NCBI GenBank assembly: GCA_037127255.1
Contig: JBANSL010000006.1
Location: 80,579,850 to 80,643,849, forward strand
Length of the DNA stretch: 64,000 nucleotides
DNA from: Persicaria tinctoria
Lineage: Eukaryota; Streptophyta; Magnoliopsida; Caryophyllales; Polygonaceae
Reading direction: 5' to 3'
Positions 11,901 through 24,096 of this stretch are shown piece by piece. Under the pieces are notes generated by a model. That model saw only the letters and a program-made list of their open reading frames with translations, did not search any database and was not told where the DNA came from. Position 1 is the first letter of the stretch, and each line of letters starts with the position of its first letter. The position numbers and the translations under genes are program-made.

Positions 11901-13651
11901 TTGACTTGGTTATGTGCATATATGATGATTTGTAATAATGATTGAGCGTGGCAGTAAATTGAGATTTATTGACGCAGTTGCAATGTTTAATGCTGAACTA
12001 ATGATGCTATTTATATAAATGTAGTTCTTATGTGTAGTGTTGTCTATGACTGCTTCTTCTTGAATGTGTGGGTGATGATTTTCGCGATTATGTGATTTAT
12101 TTAAAATGTAATGGCATGATGTTAAATAGCAACCATGATGAATCTGATGAAGAAGGATATTACATGTTGATATTCAATATTGAAATCTAGTTGGGAGTGA
12201 CAAGTGCTATCATGATATATTGATGCTTTCTTATGTTGTTTTAGAAGCATGTTAGGACGTGCTGTGATATGATGTATGAAATAATGATGAGTATGAACTA
12301 TGAGATAATGATGTGTTACTATATGGAAGCATGATGTTTATTATGTGGTAGTAAGCATGATATTGTAGCATACGGTTGACTACCATGATTATTGATTATG
12401 TAAATAATGAATATGACCTGAAGTATGGACATGACTTGTATATATGAGATAATGGTGCATGATTTCTAAATGGTCGTCATATAGTTTTGTGACGAGTTAC
12501 GGAGATGTCTTTTAGTACATATTGCCATTTTGATGATTTATATACTGCTTGATCTTCCTTTTTCTAAATCTTAATAGCATGACCTTGTTGTGTTGATATA
12601 TTAACGTGATGAATCTGTTCTACTTGTGTTGCGATATCGATAAGAGATTGGGAGATTTGATGTGTACTGACGTATTAACTCCATAACACTTAACCCGTTG
12701 ATTCTGGATATGTGTGCTTACGTGATGAGTGATGAACATTTGATTATGCACTTGTGATGCCTTTAGTATGATATAGACATGCCTTATGATTCGTAGTATG
12801 TTGAGGCTTGTTGTTCCTTTGGTACTTGAGACTTGTTGGCATGTTTATGTTTATGTTAGACGGTTATGTGATGGTTTGTGACTATGATATGATGTGGGAC
12901 TTGTCATGTATGAGATGGCTTATGGCATTATGCTTGTATAAGAGTTGATGAGACTTTTGGTTATGGTACTTGTTGAGTTGTGAATGATGTTGCATGATCT
13001 GGAAACTAGGAAGAGAATACGAGATTAGCCCTTAGAGGTGGATGATTCCACCTCCGAGCTTCTAAAATTGATTGATTGTTATGCGGGAAACTGATTTGAT
13101 TTTGGAAGATTTTGACGAAATTTTGATCGAAAGGATTTTACTTGTTTTGGTGTAAAGTTGCTTGGTTAAACGTCTTATTTGAAGATTTTTAGCGGTTTGA
13201 AAATGAATTACTTGGAATTTTAAAGAATAAACATAACAGAGAATTTCAACGATTTTGAGGCTAATCTCTTTCAATTGCGGAATTCCTTTTCTGAAACATT
13301 TCAACCCGGGCTTATATTATAACGCCTCAAGAATTGGATACATGCATTTTATAGGGGCGCATATAGAATTCTTGCTAAGACCTAGTAGAGGCGCTATAGT
13401 TGCTTTCGAGTTATGATATCACCGAAAGGTTAAGGTAAGGGTGTGGTAGGGGCCCATATCGCATACTTGCTACGACCAATTGGGAATATTATGATCACGT
13501 CGAGGGTACCGTGAGGACCTCATACAGGCCCTTATGAGGTGCTTACGGGGCCAATGACATGATCCTTGGACTCACCAATTTCAAACTTCATCACCTTGTT
13601 TTAGAATGATTTAAGTCTTGGAGACGAGACCTCTTTTTAGAGGTGGATGAA
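8986..13651. other. Degenerate repeat DNA without recognisable genes
   Basis: No frame of note and no retrotransposon protein motif is seen on either strand. Most of 9.5-13.0 kb is strongly C-poor and T/G-rich on plus. The box AGAGGTGGATGA occurs twice (near 13037 and 13640), the second directly before LTR A. It may be the internal region of the element that owned LTR A, too decayed to read. Confidence 0.5.
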
Positions 13652-16589
13652 TGTAAAGACCGAGAAATTTTATAATATTAAATAATTAAAATAATGATTT
13701 ATAATCATCTCGATTTCTAAGATTCGGTAGACTTGAAATTTCAGTCATCGAGCTATTGGATTTATCCTAAATATTTCGAAACAAGTTCCGACATTATTTA
13801 ATTGGAAATTTAAAATGTGTTATACTCTGCTTTTATATGCCAAGAATTGAAAAATAATTTTCGGATTTCATTTATTAAATATGGATTTGGAAAATTGATA
13901 AGTATTTTAAACACGTCGGGTTAAAGTCAGGTAAGCAGGTTTAAGGTTTATATTCCGGGTGTTTAAAATTTAGAGTTTTGGGACCATCTTAATTTGTATT
14001 CTTTTCCTTCCTACCTTTTATTTCTACAAGCAACCAAATCCTCCCCTCCTTGTCTTCTTGCCTACACCACTGTATGCCAATACACCCCCTCCCGTTGTTG
14101 ATTTCAGAAGGCACGCCTCCCCTCTTTCACTTTGTTTTCCCAACAAACCCATTTCCCCCTTCTTTCCTTCACATCCTTATCCACAAACTCCCTCCTTTTC
14201 ACTTCGTTTCAGCACCACAGCCCCACCACCACCATTGATAGTCACCGGCAGCAACAATCGGTGTCGCCAGAAGCTCCGTCAGCTCCACACTCGATCCTCC
14301 CCTCTTTCACCCAAGTCGAACCCCATCTCATTCCTTTGTTTTCAAAGGAGCATCACTCGAGCGTTGTTCCGAGTGCCCAAAGCCTTTGCCTCTTCTTCCA
14401 CTCTGAACGAGCAGCAGCAGTTGACACTAGCATCACCTTTCCCCTTTCGCAGTCGGACCACCCCGTCACCGCTGGCATTCCCAGTGTTTCCGTTTCTGGT
14501 TAGATAAGCCTCGAATCCTCCGTTTCCGACTTGAATCCGCTATACACATGTGCCTCAATGAACTTTCCTTTTGTCCTAGTCCATTCCGACACCATTCCGC
14601 CTCCGACGAGCTTGAGGAACTCACTCCGAGCAGCGCCGGTGAATCTCAAAACCATCCTCGGTGAGCTCCATTTCCTCTTCTCCCTTGATTTCGTTTTAGT
14701 CGTTTTCTATTGGTTGTGGTCGGATTGGGTTGTTGGTCGGACTGGGAGAGATGGGGGCTCGAAAAAGGGTTCGTCGGCAGGTCAGATCCCTTACTTTCTC
14801 TTCCGGCATTTTTCCGTCAATGAACCAGAGCTCTATTTTTTCCTTGGGAGGGAGATGGATCCTATTGGGCCTAATTTTCCGGGTCTATTTGGGTGGGCCG
14901 GGTCTCCATCCGGATCCTTTTGTTCCCTTCATTTCCTTCAGCTTCTGGGCGGGTTAGATCCGGATTCTTCCCTTCCTTCGTTTGTTCGGGTTTTCCTTTC
15001 GGGTGGGTTGGATTCTGGGTTTGAGTGTTTTGGGCTTCCTCTTCTTCTTTCCTTTTATTTCAGTCCGGGTTGGGCTTGTTGGAATTTAGGTAGTTGTTGT
15101 TTTATTACATATATGTTATCTAATTGTTTTGTTACATTCTATGATTTATATTATTATTATTATTGCTATTGTTTCTGAAAATGAAGATAATATGTTTCTG
15201 GAAATTGTATATTATAAGAGTGTTAGAAAATAATAGTATTTGGCCTATGCATTTTATGTTGTTTAAAAATGTTGTTTTAGAAGTTTTAGAGTGAATTGTA
15301 GGTTTTGATTTATAAATGGGGTTTATAAAGGCGGATTTAATTGGTGTTATTTTAGACAAATGTTGTTTGAACTATTTAAAAGGGTTTGTGGTTTTGAGAT
15401 CGAGATGTCGGGATCGTTTTGATAATATGATTTTGAGAAATTGGTTTTAAGGTTTAAATGGTTAATGTCGGGATTCTTTGTCTTGGTTTGATAATGTTGG
15501 TTTTGAGAAGAAAGTTTGGAAATATGGTTGTTACGATTTTATCAATGGGTTTGATTGGAGGTAAATGATTTTGGTTGATGTTGATCGTATCGGAAAGGTT
15601 TTGGAAAGCGGTTTCACTATCGGGTGGTTTTGAGTATGTTGAGAACTTGGGTTTCGTGTGTATGAATGTTGGTCCGGTGGCTTATGGAAATGACTTGATG
15701 ATAGGTGTGTATTGCTTTTTGATTGCTTTGGACTTGTATTGGTCCCTTGCTTGTATCATCTTGTTGTTCTGCATCTTCAAGTAAGTTCTCTAGGGGGCTT
15801 ACTCGGGTTGGACTCTCATGTCTGTTGTTGCATTTTATGTTAGGTGCTGCATATGCATAAAAGCATGAACATGTAGTATCCTGTTTAGGTTGCACTAATT
15901 GAATGAGGATCTGCTTACTTTATGCGTTTGAAAGGAGAACGGTCGTTATCTATGATAGTCCTAGAGTCTTTGCTAGGGTCATAGTGTAGCCCAGCCTCAT
16001 CGGGTGCCCTGAGTCAATCGAGTCAATATGAGCAGTGATCCGTGCACCACCACGAGGAAATGGGTACCGTGCTGGACAGTTCCGCTCAAGGAAAGGATGC
16101 GGAGTATGAGAGGGATATGGCATTGCGCATTGTCTTGGGGACTGCCGGTCCCGCATGCATGGCTCGATCTGACTCTTTTCCCGTTCTTCTTTTAAAGGTA
16201 TTTTCTGTATATTTTGAGTGCTCGATGTCTATATGACGGGGTCCCCTTTTGGCGATTATTTAACGGAAAGACCAACTTTCATACTTATAAAGTTGGATAA
16301 TTTGGTACTCGTATTTACCATGTTTTTGGTTTTGACCCAGCTTCACCGTGGCAAGCTGTACCTTCTTTTCGTTTTCGTAGTTACTCTTAAATGAATTTTC
16401 GCGACTTAGTCTATAGGATAGGCTGAGGGTACCCAACGGCCCCCCAATTGCTTTGGGGTCCGGAATCCCCGCTTTAAAAGGATAGTCTTTTGAGGTTTGA
16501 AACCTCGACTCGTACCTGGATTGCAAGATCCGAACGAAGGTATCCAACCTTCAAAACGTAACCCGGATATGTATATTCGGGCCGTTACA
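13652..16589 (+). repeat. LTR A: 2.9-kb Ty3/gypsy-type LTR
   Basis: It starts TGTAAAGACCGAGAAATTTT and ends GGGCCGTTACA, with TG/CA termini. The 3' part (16260-16589) is repeated, diverged, at 16740-17115, and inverted at 18677-19330 (LTR C). It is preceded by AGAGGTGGATGAA, which may be the end of an internal region. No PBS follows, so it is a 3' LTR or a solo copy; no 5-bp duplication is visible. Frames at 14058-15178 encode Pro/Ser-rich low-complexity sequence inside the LTR and are probably not genes. Confidence 0.6.
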
Positions 16590-16739
16590 CATGTCTTGTG
16601 TGTTTAAGATTCTTTACAACATTATAAGAATCTTTATTTAGGATTAGTGTAAATGTGTGCCTATTTGTGGGGGCTAGCCATGTGCGGGCCTAAATCTGAT
16701 CCCATGCCCGTCTATATTTCTTAGGTATGTTTATAGGTT

Positions 16740-17115
16740 GATGCTTGTTGTTCTATAACGGGGTACCATTTTGCATGATTGTGGATCAAGAGACTGACTT
16801 TTTGACTTATAAACTTGGATATTTTCTACACTCGTATTTCTCGTATTTTGGTTTTGACACGGCTCTACCGTGGCAAGTTATACACAAATTTGCTTTTTTC
16901 AAATGTTTTGAATTCCATATGTTTTGAAGTGACTTAATCAATTAGGACAGGTTCTGGGTACCCAACGTCCCTTCGTGTATTTTGGGGTTCGAAATGCCTT
17001 CTTTCAAAACTAACTTTCGAGGTTTAAAACCTCGACCCGTACTTGGATTGCAAGATCCGAAACGAAGGTACCCAACCTTCGAAACGTAACCCGAATATTT
17101 ATCTTTGGGCTGTTA
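16740..17115 (+). repeat. Tail fragment of a second LTR A-type copy
   Basis: It matches 16225-16589 in order: ACGGGGTACCATTTTG, the TTGGTTTTGACACGGC block, and the ending ACGTAACCCGAATATT...GGCTGTTATA. It is clearly diverged, so it belongs to an older insertion. Confidence 0.6.
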
Positions 17116-18180
17116 TAGTTGCTCATCAGAAAACAAATCTGTGTAGTCTATGATGATGGGCACATCTGAAGAGCTCGGGTGTCCGCAATGCGGCTCTAAA
17201 TCATGACATTAATATCATGTGCAACCCTGATCAAGAAATCTGACGGCTTTGACTGTGCGGATGAGCGCCCCGCTCCTCTTGTTGAATTACATATCTTTAG
17301 TTAGGTTATTTTGTAACCCTTTTGGATGCCTATTTAAGGGGCTTTTAGGATAAGTTTTATGAACCGTTTAGCAATTGAAGAAACCCTAGAGGAGAGCTTT
17401 TGTGCTATGGAGAACTAAACTCCTCTTTTGTTTGATTGATTTGTTTGAAGCTTTCTATTTGATATTTCGTGAGATATTCTCTACTCTATTTACTTTTGAG
17501 TAATCTTTTTCTTCCGTTGTCATTGCTTATGATTCATTTTGTGTACTATTGGATTGGCCACCTAATATTGCTTGGATTCAATCTATCACTAGATCTATAG
17601 GGACGCTAGTTAAAGAACTTAGGTTGTAGTAGCAACTTGTGATCATCTACGGCTAGTTGACTTGGTTGATTGCATGAGGATAAAGATACAATTGGTTTAT
17701 TGCTAGTTGATTTATTTCAATTGTTCCTATTGAATTTCCTTGGCGTGCATTGCTATTGTTGAATTGAATCTGGATAGTTTCTAGGTTATTCATCAATAAA
17801 GATGTTTAGAGTCTAGTTGACATATTCACCATTCGCATGGAAGGAATTGAAAGTTATTGTCAATGTATAATTGCTTTTCACAATAGGTTGCTCAACAATA
17901 ATAGGTTCAGGGAATTTCAATGATCAAAATCCAAATTGAGGGTGGATACTAATTAATAAAACCTGTTTCTCACATATTTTCATCAATCATCATCATTGAT
18001 TCATTTACTTACTTTTGAGTTACTCATCATACTTTCAAAACCCTCTTTTCATACCATTCTCACTTTAGCATACGAATTGAACATATGAATTGCACAAGTC
18101 TCTATAGGTTCGACATGTACTTGTCAAACTACAATAGTTAGGTTAGGTCAGAACTATTTGACAGCATTTAACGACTGCGA
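17116..18180 (+). repeat. LTR-like fragment, unclassified
   Basis: There is a TATA-like CCTATTTAAGGGGC at about 17328-17341, then a leader AAACCCTAGAGGAGAG. The end (near 18090-18180) reads TCTATAGGTTCGACATG..., a style seen in plant Athila/Tat LTRs. No coding sequence. Edges are uncertain and no duplication was found. Confidence 0.35.
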
Positions 18181-18660
18181 AAATATCTCTATCACTGACC
18201 CCCACACTCGACTACACCACGTCTAGTATCACCCTCGACTACAATAGTTAGGTTAGGCCATGAGCACTACATGAAAGGGTTAAGTTTAACACTCAGCCCA
18301 AAAGCACTCAACGATTAATATGATCCCCTTTGAGGAGGATCACCCTCGAGCCCCATTAATATAAACACGTCACGGTCTCCGAACCCAAATACTCCAGCCT
18401 TTGTGGTGTACTCCTTGGAGTCTTCTAGGCACACCTGCAAATAAAATATAGTATTTTGCATACCGTTCCCCGATTGTACATCCTTAAGGGACGATCTATC
18501 GCCTTGGTCTCTACCAGCAAGTTTGACCCTATAGGTTAGTCCAGGGTTCGGTTCAATTCAATTCATTTTGCCCATTTGAAAACATTTTTAAAACCATTTG
18601 AAATCCTTGGGCGGTTTGCAAAATCTCTTCCAACATTTGGTACTCGGATTGCAAAACGTC

Positions 18661-18672
18661 CCTCTGATACCA
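18661..18672 (-). other. Primer-binding site of LTR C (tRNA-iMet type)
   Basis: Minus-strand TGGTATCAGAGG begins four bases after the LTR end (TGAAACGACC at 18677 on plus). It matches the plant tRNA-iMet primer site TGGTATCAGAGC in 11 of 12 bases. The 480 bp beyond it (18181-18660) are non-coding and no gag follows, so the element body is lost. Confidence 0.7.
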
Positions 18673-18676
18673 CCTT

Positions 18677-21600
18677 TGAAACGACCTGGGATTAAAAACC
18701 CCAAGTTACGTTTTGAAGGACATAATCCTTTGTTCAGATCTTGCGCATCGAGTACATGTTGACATTTTTAAACCAAACATTAATAGCGAAAAGTGGGATT
18801 TCCAACCCAAATTATCGCAATGTCCATTGGAGACTCGGGATAACACCCTTGTACCTATCCTAGGGACTAAGTTGCGAAAACCATTTTAGCATTCAAACCA
18901 AGGATCATATTCTAAAAACCAAATACATCGAGTGTGCCATGGCAGAGCTGGGTCAAAACATAAATCTGAAATCCCAAAATACCAAGTTGATGTGATGAAG
19001 TCAGAGTCACAGAGCGCTCCCTTAGACGCCATGCAAAAAGGCCTCACATTGATCATAAAGCATATCAACATCATACACACACCTCACATACCTAAAAACA
19101 TAAGCGGGCATAGGATAAGATTGAGGTCTACACTTGGTTGGTCCCCACATATAAGCACACATACACGCTATTCCTAATATCATGCTTATAATGCAGGACA
19201 TGAATTAAACACACAAGCATGCTCACAATATATATAAATACGAAAGACATTAAACAGGGCCCTAACACAGATTGCCAAGTGGCTCCACACCCCTTCCCGG
19301 TAGGGCGGAAAATGGACATCTCGTGAATGCATTATATTTCACCATATTCATCATTCGTTCATGATGTTGACAACTGTCATCATATTCATAATCATATTCA
19401 TGCTCATAATCTCATAAAGGTGTTACTCATGACTCGAATGACTCGGGACAAGACCTGGTAGGACTGGGCCGTCCTATAACCATAACAAAGACCCTAGTTA
19501 CTTCACATCCGTTATGTTTCAAACACATACAAAATAGGGATGCTCATTCATGAGTGCAAGTCCTAGCATGGTACTACAACACCTAGTATATCATGCACGT
19601 ATATGCAACACCTAGTATATCATGCACATATAAGCAGGGAAATGCTCAGATTAGGGATGCTCATTCTCTTATGCTTATGCAACACCTAGTATATCATGCA
19701 CGTATAACCAGGGAAATGTTCGGTTCAATCTGTGTAAGCTCCAAAGAAACTTACCTTGCTAAGCAGAGAAACAAAATAATAGACCCGGAACACAGCAAGT
19801 CACAATCACAGAGTATTACCTAGATATATATCGAGAATATAATGAGTCTACGTCTATGGCTACTTTAACCATATATCACACACACATACAATCGGGTAGA
19901 TAAGGACGCTCACATCATTCATACTTTCCATTCAACATGATCAATCATCTCATAACATCATTCTCCAACTCATCAGATTACAACAACATCCATAACATAC
20001 ATAGCCAATTTCGCATTCTTATCTGATCATACTCTTACAAAACATCTAGGCATCATGTATAACATTTCACAGGATACTACTCATGCTATAAGTTAATACT
20101 ATTGGTGCGGGACGAATGTCGTTGGCTTTTTTCGTCCTTTGCCAAATATCAATAATATCCTAACTCAATGCTCAAACCAATAGATTAGTAAACTAATAGA
20201 CAGATAAACCAATAAACTAGTATAGCGATGAAGTCCGAAGTTGAACCCACAGAGAAAAATGGTTACAATATTTCTATCAATGATTCTTAAGACAATAACA
20301 ATAGTTTATGGCAAATTGATGACAAAGTAAAGCAAATAGATCAACGATTGCAAAGTAGTGGTAATAATATACAAAAGCATTTCACCTCTAATTCTCGATA
20401 GTGGTTGAGTTTCAAGATCATAGGATTGATACAATAGATATTTATAAGCATATTTTGACTTGATTAGGGTTGATAGATCCGCAAAGATACAATCTTCTTA
20501 TTCAATATCACTAAAGAATAGCATTAAACACTCAAGTTCTAAGACCAATTGACATATCGATTCAATGCAAATAGAAGACCTGAGAGCAACCCTCTCGGCC
20601 CTATAAACACCTACTCGACATAGATCAATCGAAATCATCCACTACAAAGACATATAAATATCACTAAATCATTGACTTCTTTTGCTATCTAGAAACAATA
20701 ACGAGTTTATAGCATATATGCAATTACTAAGATGGTGATCAATTATAGAAAGGAACACAAATATAATCAATAAGAATAAGATGATAAATATACTTAGAAA
20801 TAACTAAAAGAAATCAAATCCTCACAATTCATTCACCAATGTCTTCGAATCACATGCGAAATTATGAGTTTAGCCACTCATAGCCAAAGTAATGCTAATA
20901 TCTCTCAAAGTATTTCTCTCCTCTCATCAAAACAGCACACGGCTGAATGGCAATGAAAAATAACCTAAATAGAGTCGTGGAAACCCTAGGAAATAATATA
21001 ATAATATAATATTCTAATAAGATCTCCGGACTTAAAGTCGACAATGCTGAACACGAGGTAGTGGCGGTCGTCGTCCTAACAGTGATAAACTTTCTTCTTA
21101 GCTTCGACGTTGTGCTTCCTTGCTCCTTTGTAGTTTAGCCTTCTTATGCTCCAAAATATGTCATTTAAGCTCTTCCAAGATCTCATGCAAGGTCGGAATG
21201 TAAAACTGCAGAATAAACACTAAAAAGTCGTAGATTCCGAACTCCTATCTAAATGCAATAAGAACTACCTATAATGCCTATATGAAATATGCATTATCAA
21301 CTATGATATCATGCCATTAGTCACACATACATGCTATTAGTCACTCATTCATAACATCATGCTAGTCAGTCACCGAACAAGTCGAATCCCCAAGTTAGCT
21401 CCAAAACAGTTTCAAAATTCGAGTTAAATAGTTAGGACTATCGACCACTAAAAATGTTCGTAAGTTCATTTTCCAAAAACCCGAGTTCAAGTCGTCAAGT
21501 CATTCATTTCAAATCCTCAAACATGAGATCCAGTTTTCGAAAGTGTTCATCAAATCTCCCCAAGAATCATCAAGCAACAATCGACTAAGGGGTGTTTCAC

Positions 21601-21731
21601 CGTAGGGAAATATAGTTTCACCGCCGTGAAACACACCCGGCGAGCACCCTGTGAGCTAGGGGGTGTCGCGGCCGCGGGAGTAGGGCTCGCCCCCGCAAGA
21701 GAGCTCTCGACGTGGCAAAACCAAGGAGCCC
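18677..21731 (-). repeat. LTR C, 3' part (5' LTR on minus, interrupted)
   Basis: The inverted copy of the LTR A 3' block lies at 18677-18990, and a block resembling the inverse of 15.8-16.2 kb lies at 19250-19500. The LTR is split by a solo LTR at 20103-21299 and by element 2. It resumes at 31381. Removing the insertions leaves about 3.1 kb, close to the 2.9 kb of LTR A. Confidence 0.65.
20103..21299 (-). repeat. Solo LTR with target duplication ACTAT
   Basis: Plus-strand ends are TGGTGCGGGACG and TGCATTATCA. ACTAT occurs immediately outside both ends (20098-20102 and 21300-21304), so this is a complete solo LTR of 1197 bp. A related LTR end is at 51230-51314 (shared ATGCCTATAATGCCTAT block). 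No internal region remains, as expected after recombination between two LTRs. Confidence 0.8.
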
Positions 21732-21736
21732 CAAGG
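21732..21736. repeat. Target-site duplication CAAGG, left of element 2
   Basis: CAAGG lies directly outside the element and again at 31376-31380. Confidence 0.9.
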
Positions 21737-24060
21737 TGTTGTTGCAGGAGGATGTGTCAAGTATGAAATAAATATGAAATATAGTTCAGACTGACTTCCC
21801 TGTCTCAGCAAATAATACAAGACTTCCTCCCGTTATAGTAAGAGAATAGTCAGGATCGAATCCACGAGGAAGCACGTCAGCAGTTCTCATGTAGCTGTAA
21901 ATTCTCACAAAAGCAGCAGAAAGACAGAAACACAGATAGGAAAGAAACAAATAAACCCGGCAAGGGCAACTAAAACAAAAGCAAAGAACAAAGCAAGAAA
22001 TAAAGCAAAGCAAAAACGAAAAGCAAAGCAAAGGCGTACTCGACCTCGACAAGAGGCTCCTCGAGATCGACAAAGGCGGAAAAACAGAAACTTCAGAAAG
22101 TGAAAATCGACGACAACAAAGAAAGCCAACTCGACCTAGACCAGTCCTACTCGAGATCAACCACAGCTTACTCGATCTCGACAAAGCTTTCGTCTATCTC
22201 GACAAGAATGCAGAAAATATAAATTGCAGAATTCGAACCCAAACTCAGATTTTTGATGGAAATAAACTTCAATATATTAAAAGACTTCCAAGACCAGGGT
22301 TTCAACACCACAACGATAACCATGCAAAGTAATACATAAAGGCATAAAAGATCATGCTTTCCATCAAATAACTTTCGTCATTAACAAATAGGCATATAGA
22401 GGCTTTCGCATAAACCCTAATTGTTACTAACCCTTTTCACATAATTAATCCAAGTTGCATTAAGATCACTTTCGCTTCAATAACACAAACAAGGATCACC
22501 TTCAACTCTCGCAAAAGAATCATGCTCACAGGGATAGAAGATAAATTGCACAAAAGAATCTGACCTTTATCGCATCGCCTCACATGGCCACCGTCGGGCT
22601 CACCCCAGCCCCAGAAGTGGGTGGACTACTCACGCCTCATTGCAATCGCAGACATTGATTGAAAAGAAATAACTTGCATAAAACTATATTCAAAGCCTTT
22701 TACAATCCTGGCAATCAACTTTCGCAGAAAGCCAAAACCTTAAAAACCTTATAACTCCTAAACTTCTCTGTGGTTTTAACTAATTGTGTGTGTTGGAATA
22801 TGAATAAAACTGAGCCCCCTAGGGCCTTATTTATAGTCTTCCTTCCCTAGCTATTCTAGGAAAGAACATATCTATCTATATCTAAAATTATATCTAAAAC
22901 TTGAAAGGATAAATAAATTGCTTTAAGGAAATAAATCAACAAGGAAAGGATAATTCTAAACTAGGTAAGTCTTCATGATGTTGATAGATCTTGTCTCCCA
23001 TGGATAGACTTGATGGAATCGGATAGATCTTCGGCCAAGTCGACTCCTTCGCGCCCAAGGAATCTCAATTCTACTCGGACAGGTCTCGTCGAGAAGTTTC
23101 TGGACACGGCTCTACTCGACCTCGACCACGGCTCGTCGACCTCGACCACGGCTCGTCGACCTCGAGTAGGGTGGTTCGTCGACTGGACTTCCTCGGCTAG
23201 ATCTGCTCGATGTGCTCGGACTTGGCTCACTGGTGCTCGTCGACCTCGACAAGACCTAGTCGATGTCGGGTAGGAGTAGGTCATCGACTAAGTCTCCTCG
23301 GGTGGCTCTACTCGACAAGGCTCGGACAAGGCTCCTCAGGCTCTCGTCGATCTCGACAAGCCCTAGTCGACCTTGAGTAAGGTGGATTGCCGACCAGGTC
23401 TTCTCGAGTGACTCTGCTCGATGGGCTCCGGATCTAGACTCAGGGTCTCGTCGATCTTGACAAAGGGTCCTCGAGATCGAGTTGGGTGGTGTCCTTCCTT
23501 TCCGCTTCCGCGAGTTGCCTCTTCCGCTGGCAGCGAGTTTTCTTCCGCGGCAGCGAGTGGTCCGCTGCAGCGAGTCGAGTCGCTGGCAGCGAGTGCTGCC
23601 TGGTCGTCCTCGGCTCCGTCCTCGGCTTCTCTCCTTGTCGACTCCGGGTGTGGTGTCTGGGCTTCGTCGATCTCGACCAGTGGTCCTCGAGATCGAGTAG
23701 GGTCCGGAGCCGGGTTGGTCTGGCTTGCTCGATCAGGCTCTGCTCGACCAAGGTTGCTCGGACATGCTCGTCTAGGTCGAGTAGGCCTACTCGAGATCGA
23801 GTAGCCTTGACTCTCAGACTAGTTCCGCTGCTTTGACCTTGGACTTCTGTAGTGGTTTTCCGAGCTTTTCCGACCTTCTGTAGAATTGATGTAAAACGCC
23901 TCGATTTCTGCGAATTAAACAGAAACTGGTGTAGATTCCATAATTTGGCAAATAAACATAAACTACATAGATTCTGTACTATCTAAACTCAAATGAATGC
24001 AATGTATACAGAAATCGATATAAAAGTTACTGTAAAACATGGCAGATTCAGCTCACAACA
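21737..24060 (-). repeat. 3' LTR of element 2
   Basis: 2324 bp, TGTTGTTGCAGG to CTCACAACA on plus. It is dense in TCGANNTCGA motifs (22035-22190 and 23090-23810). It differs from the right LTR by three main indels: an extra CTCGACCACGG unit near 23120, an extra GCAGCGAGT-rich block of about 50 bp near 23560, and about 39 bp near 23890. Confidence 0.9.
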
Positions 24061-24096
24061 AACACCCCATACTTAAGCTTGATTGTCCTCAAGCAA
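24061..24096 (-). other. Polypurine tract plus hairpin module of element 2 (terminal copy)
   Basis: Plus-strand AACACCCCATACTTAAGC follows the LTR end: this is the polypurine tract that primes plus-strand synthesis. Next is TTGATTG (24079-24085), TCCT, CAAGCAA (24090-24096), a 7-bp stem with one mismatch. Confidence 0.7.

Noticed and set aside
14058..15178. Frames of 149 and 215 codons on plus
   Set aside because: Inside LTR A, low-complexity Pro/Ser then hydrophobic residues, with no intron-exon structure or known domain. Treated as LTR leader.
21786..22184. 132-codon hydrophobic frame on minus, repeated at 29204-29602
   Set aside because: Identical position in both LTRs of element 2. It is LTR sequence (A/G-rich on plus), not a membrane protein gene.
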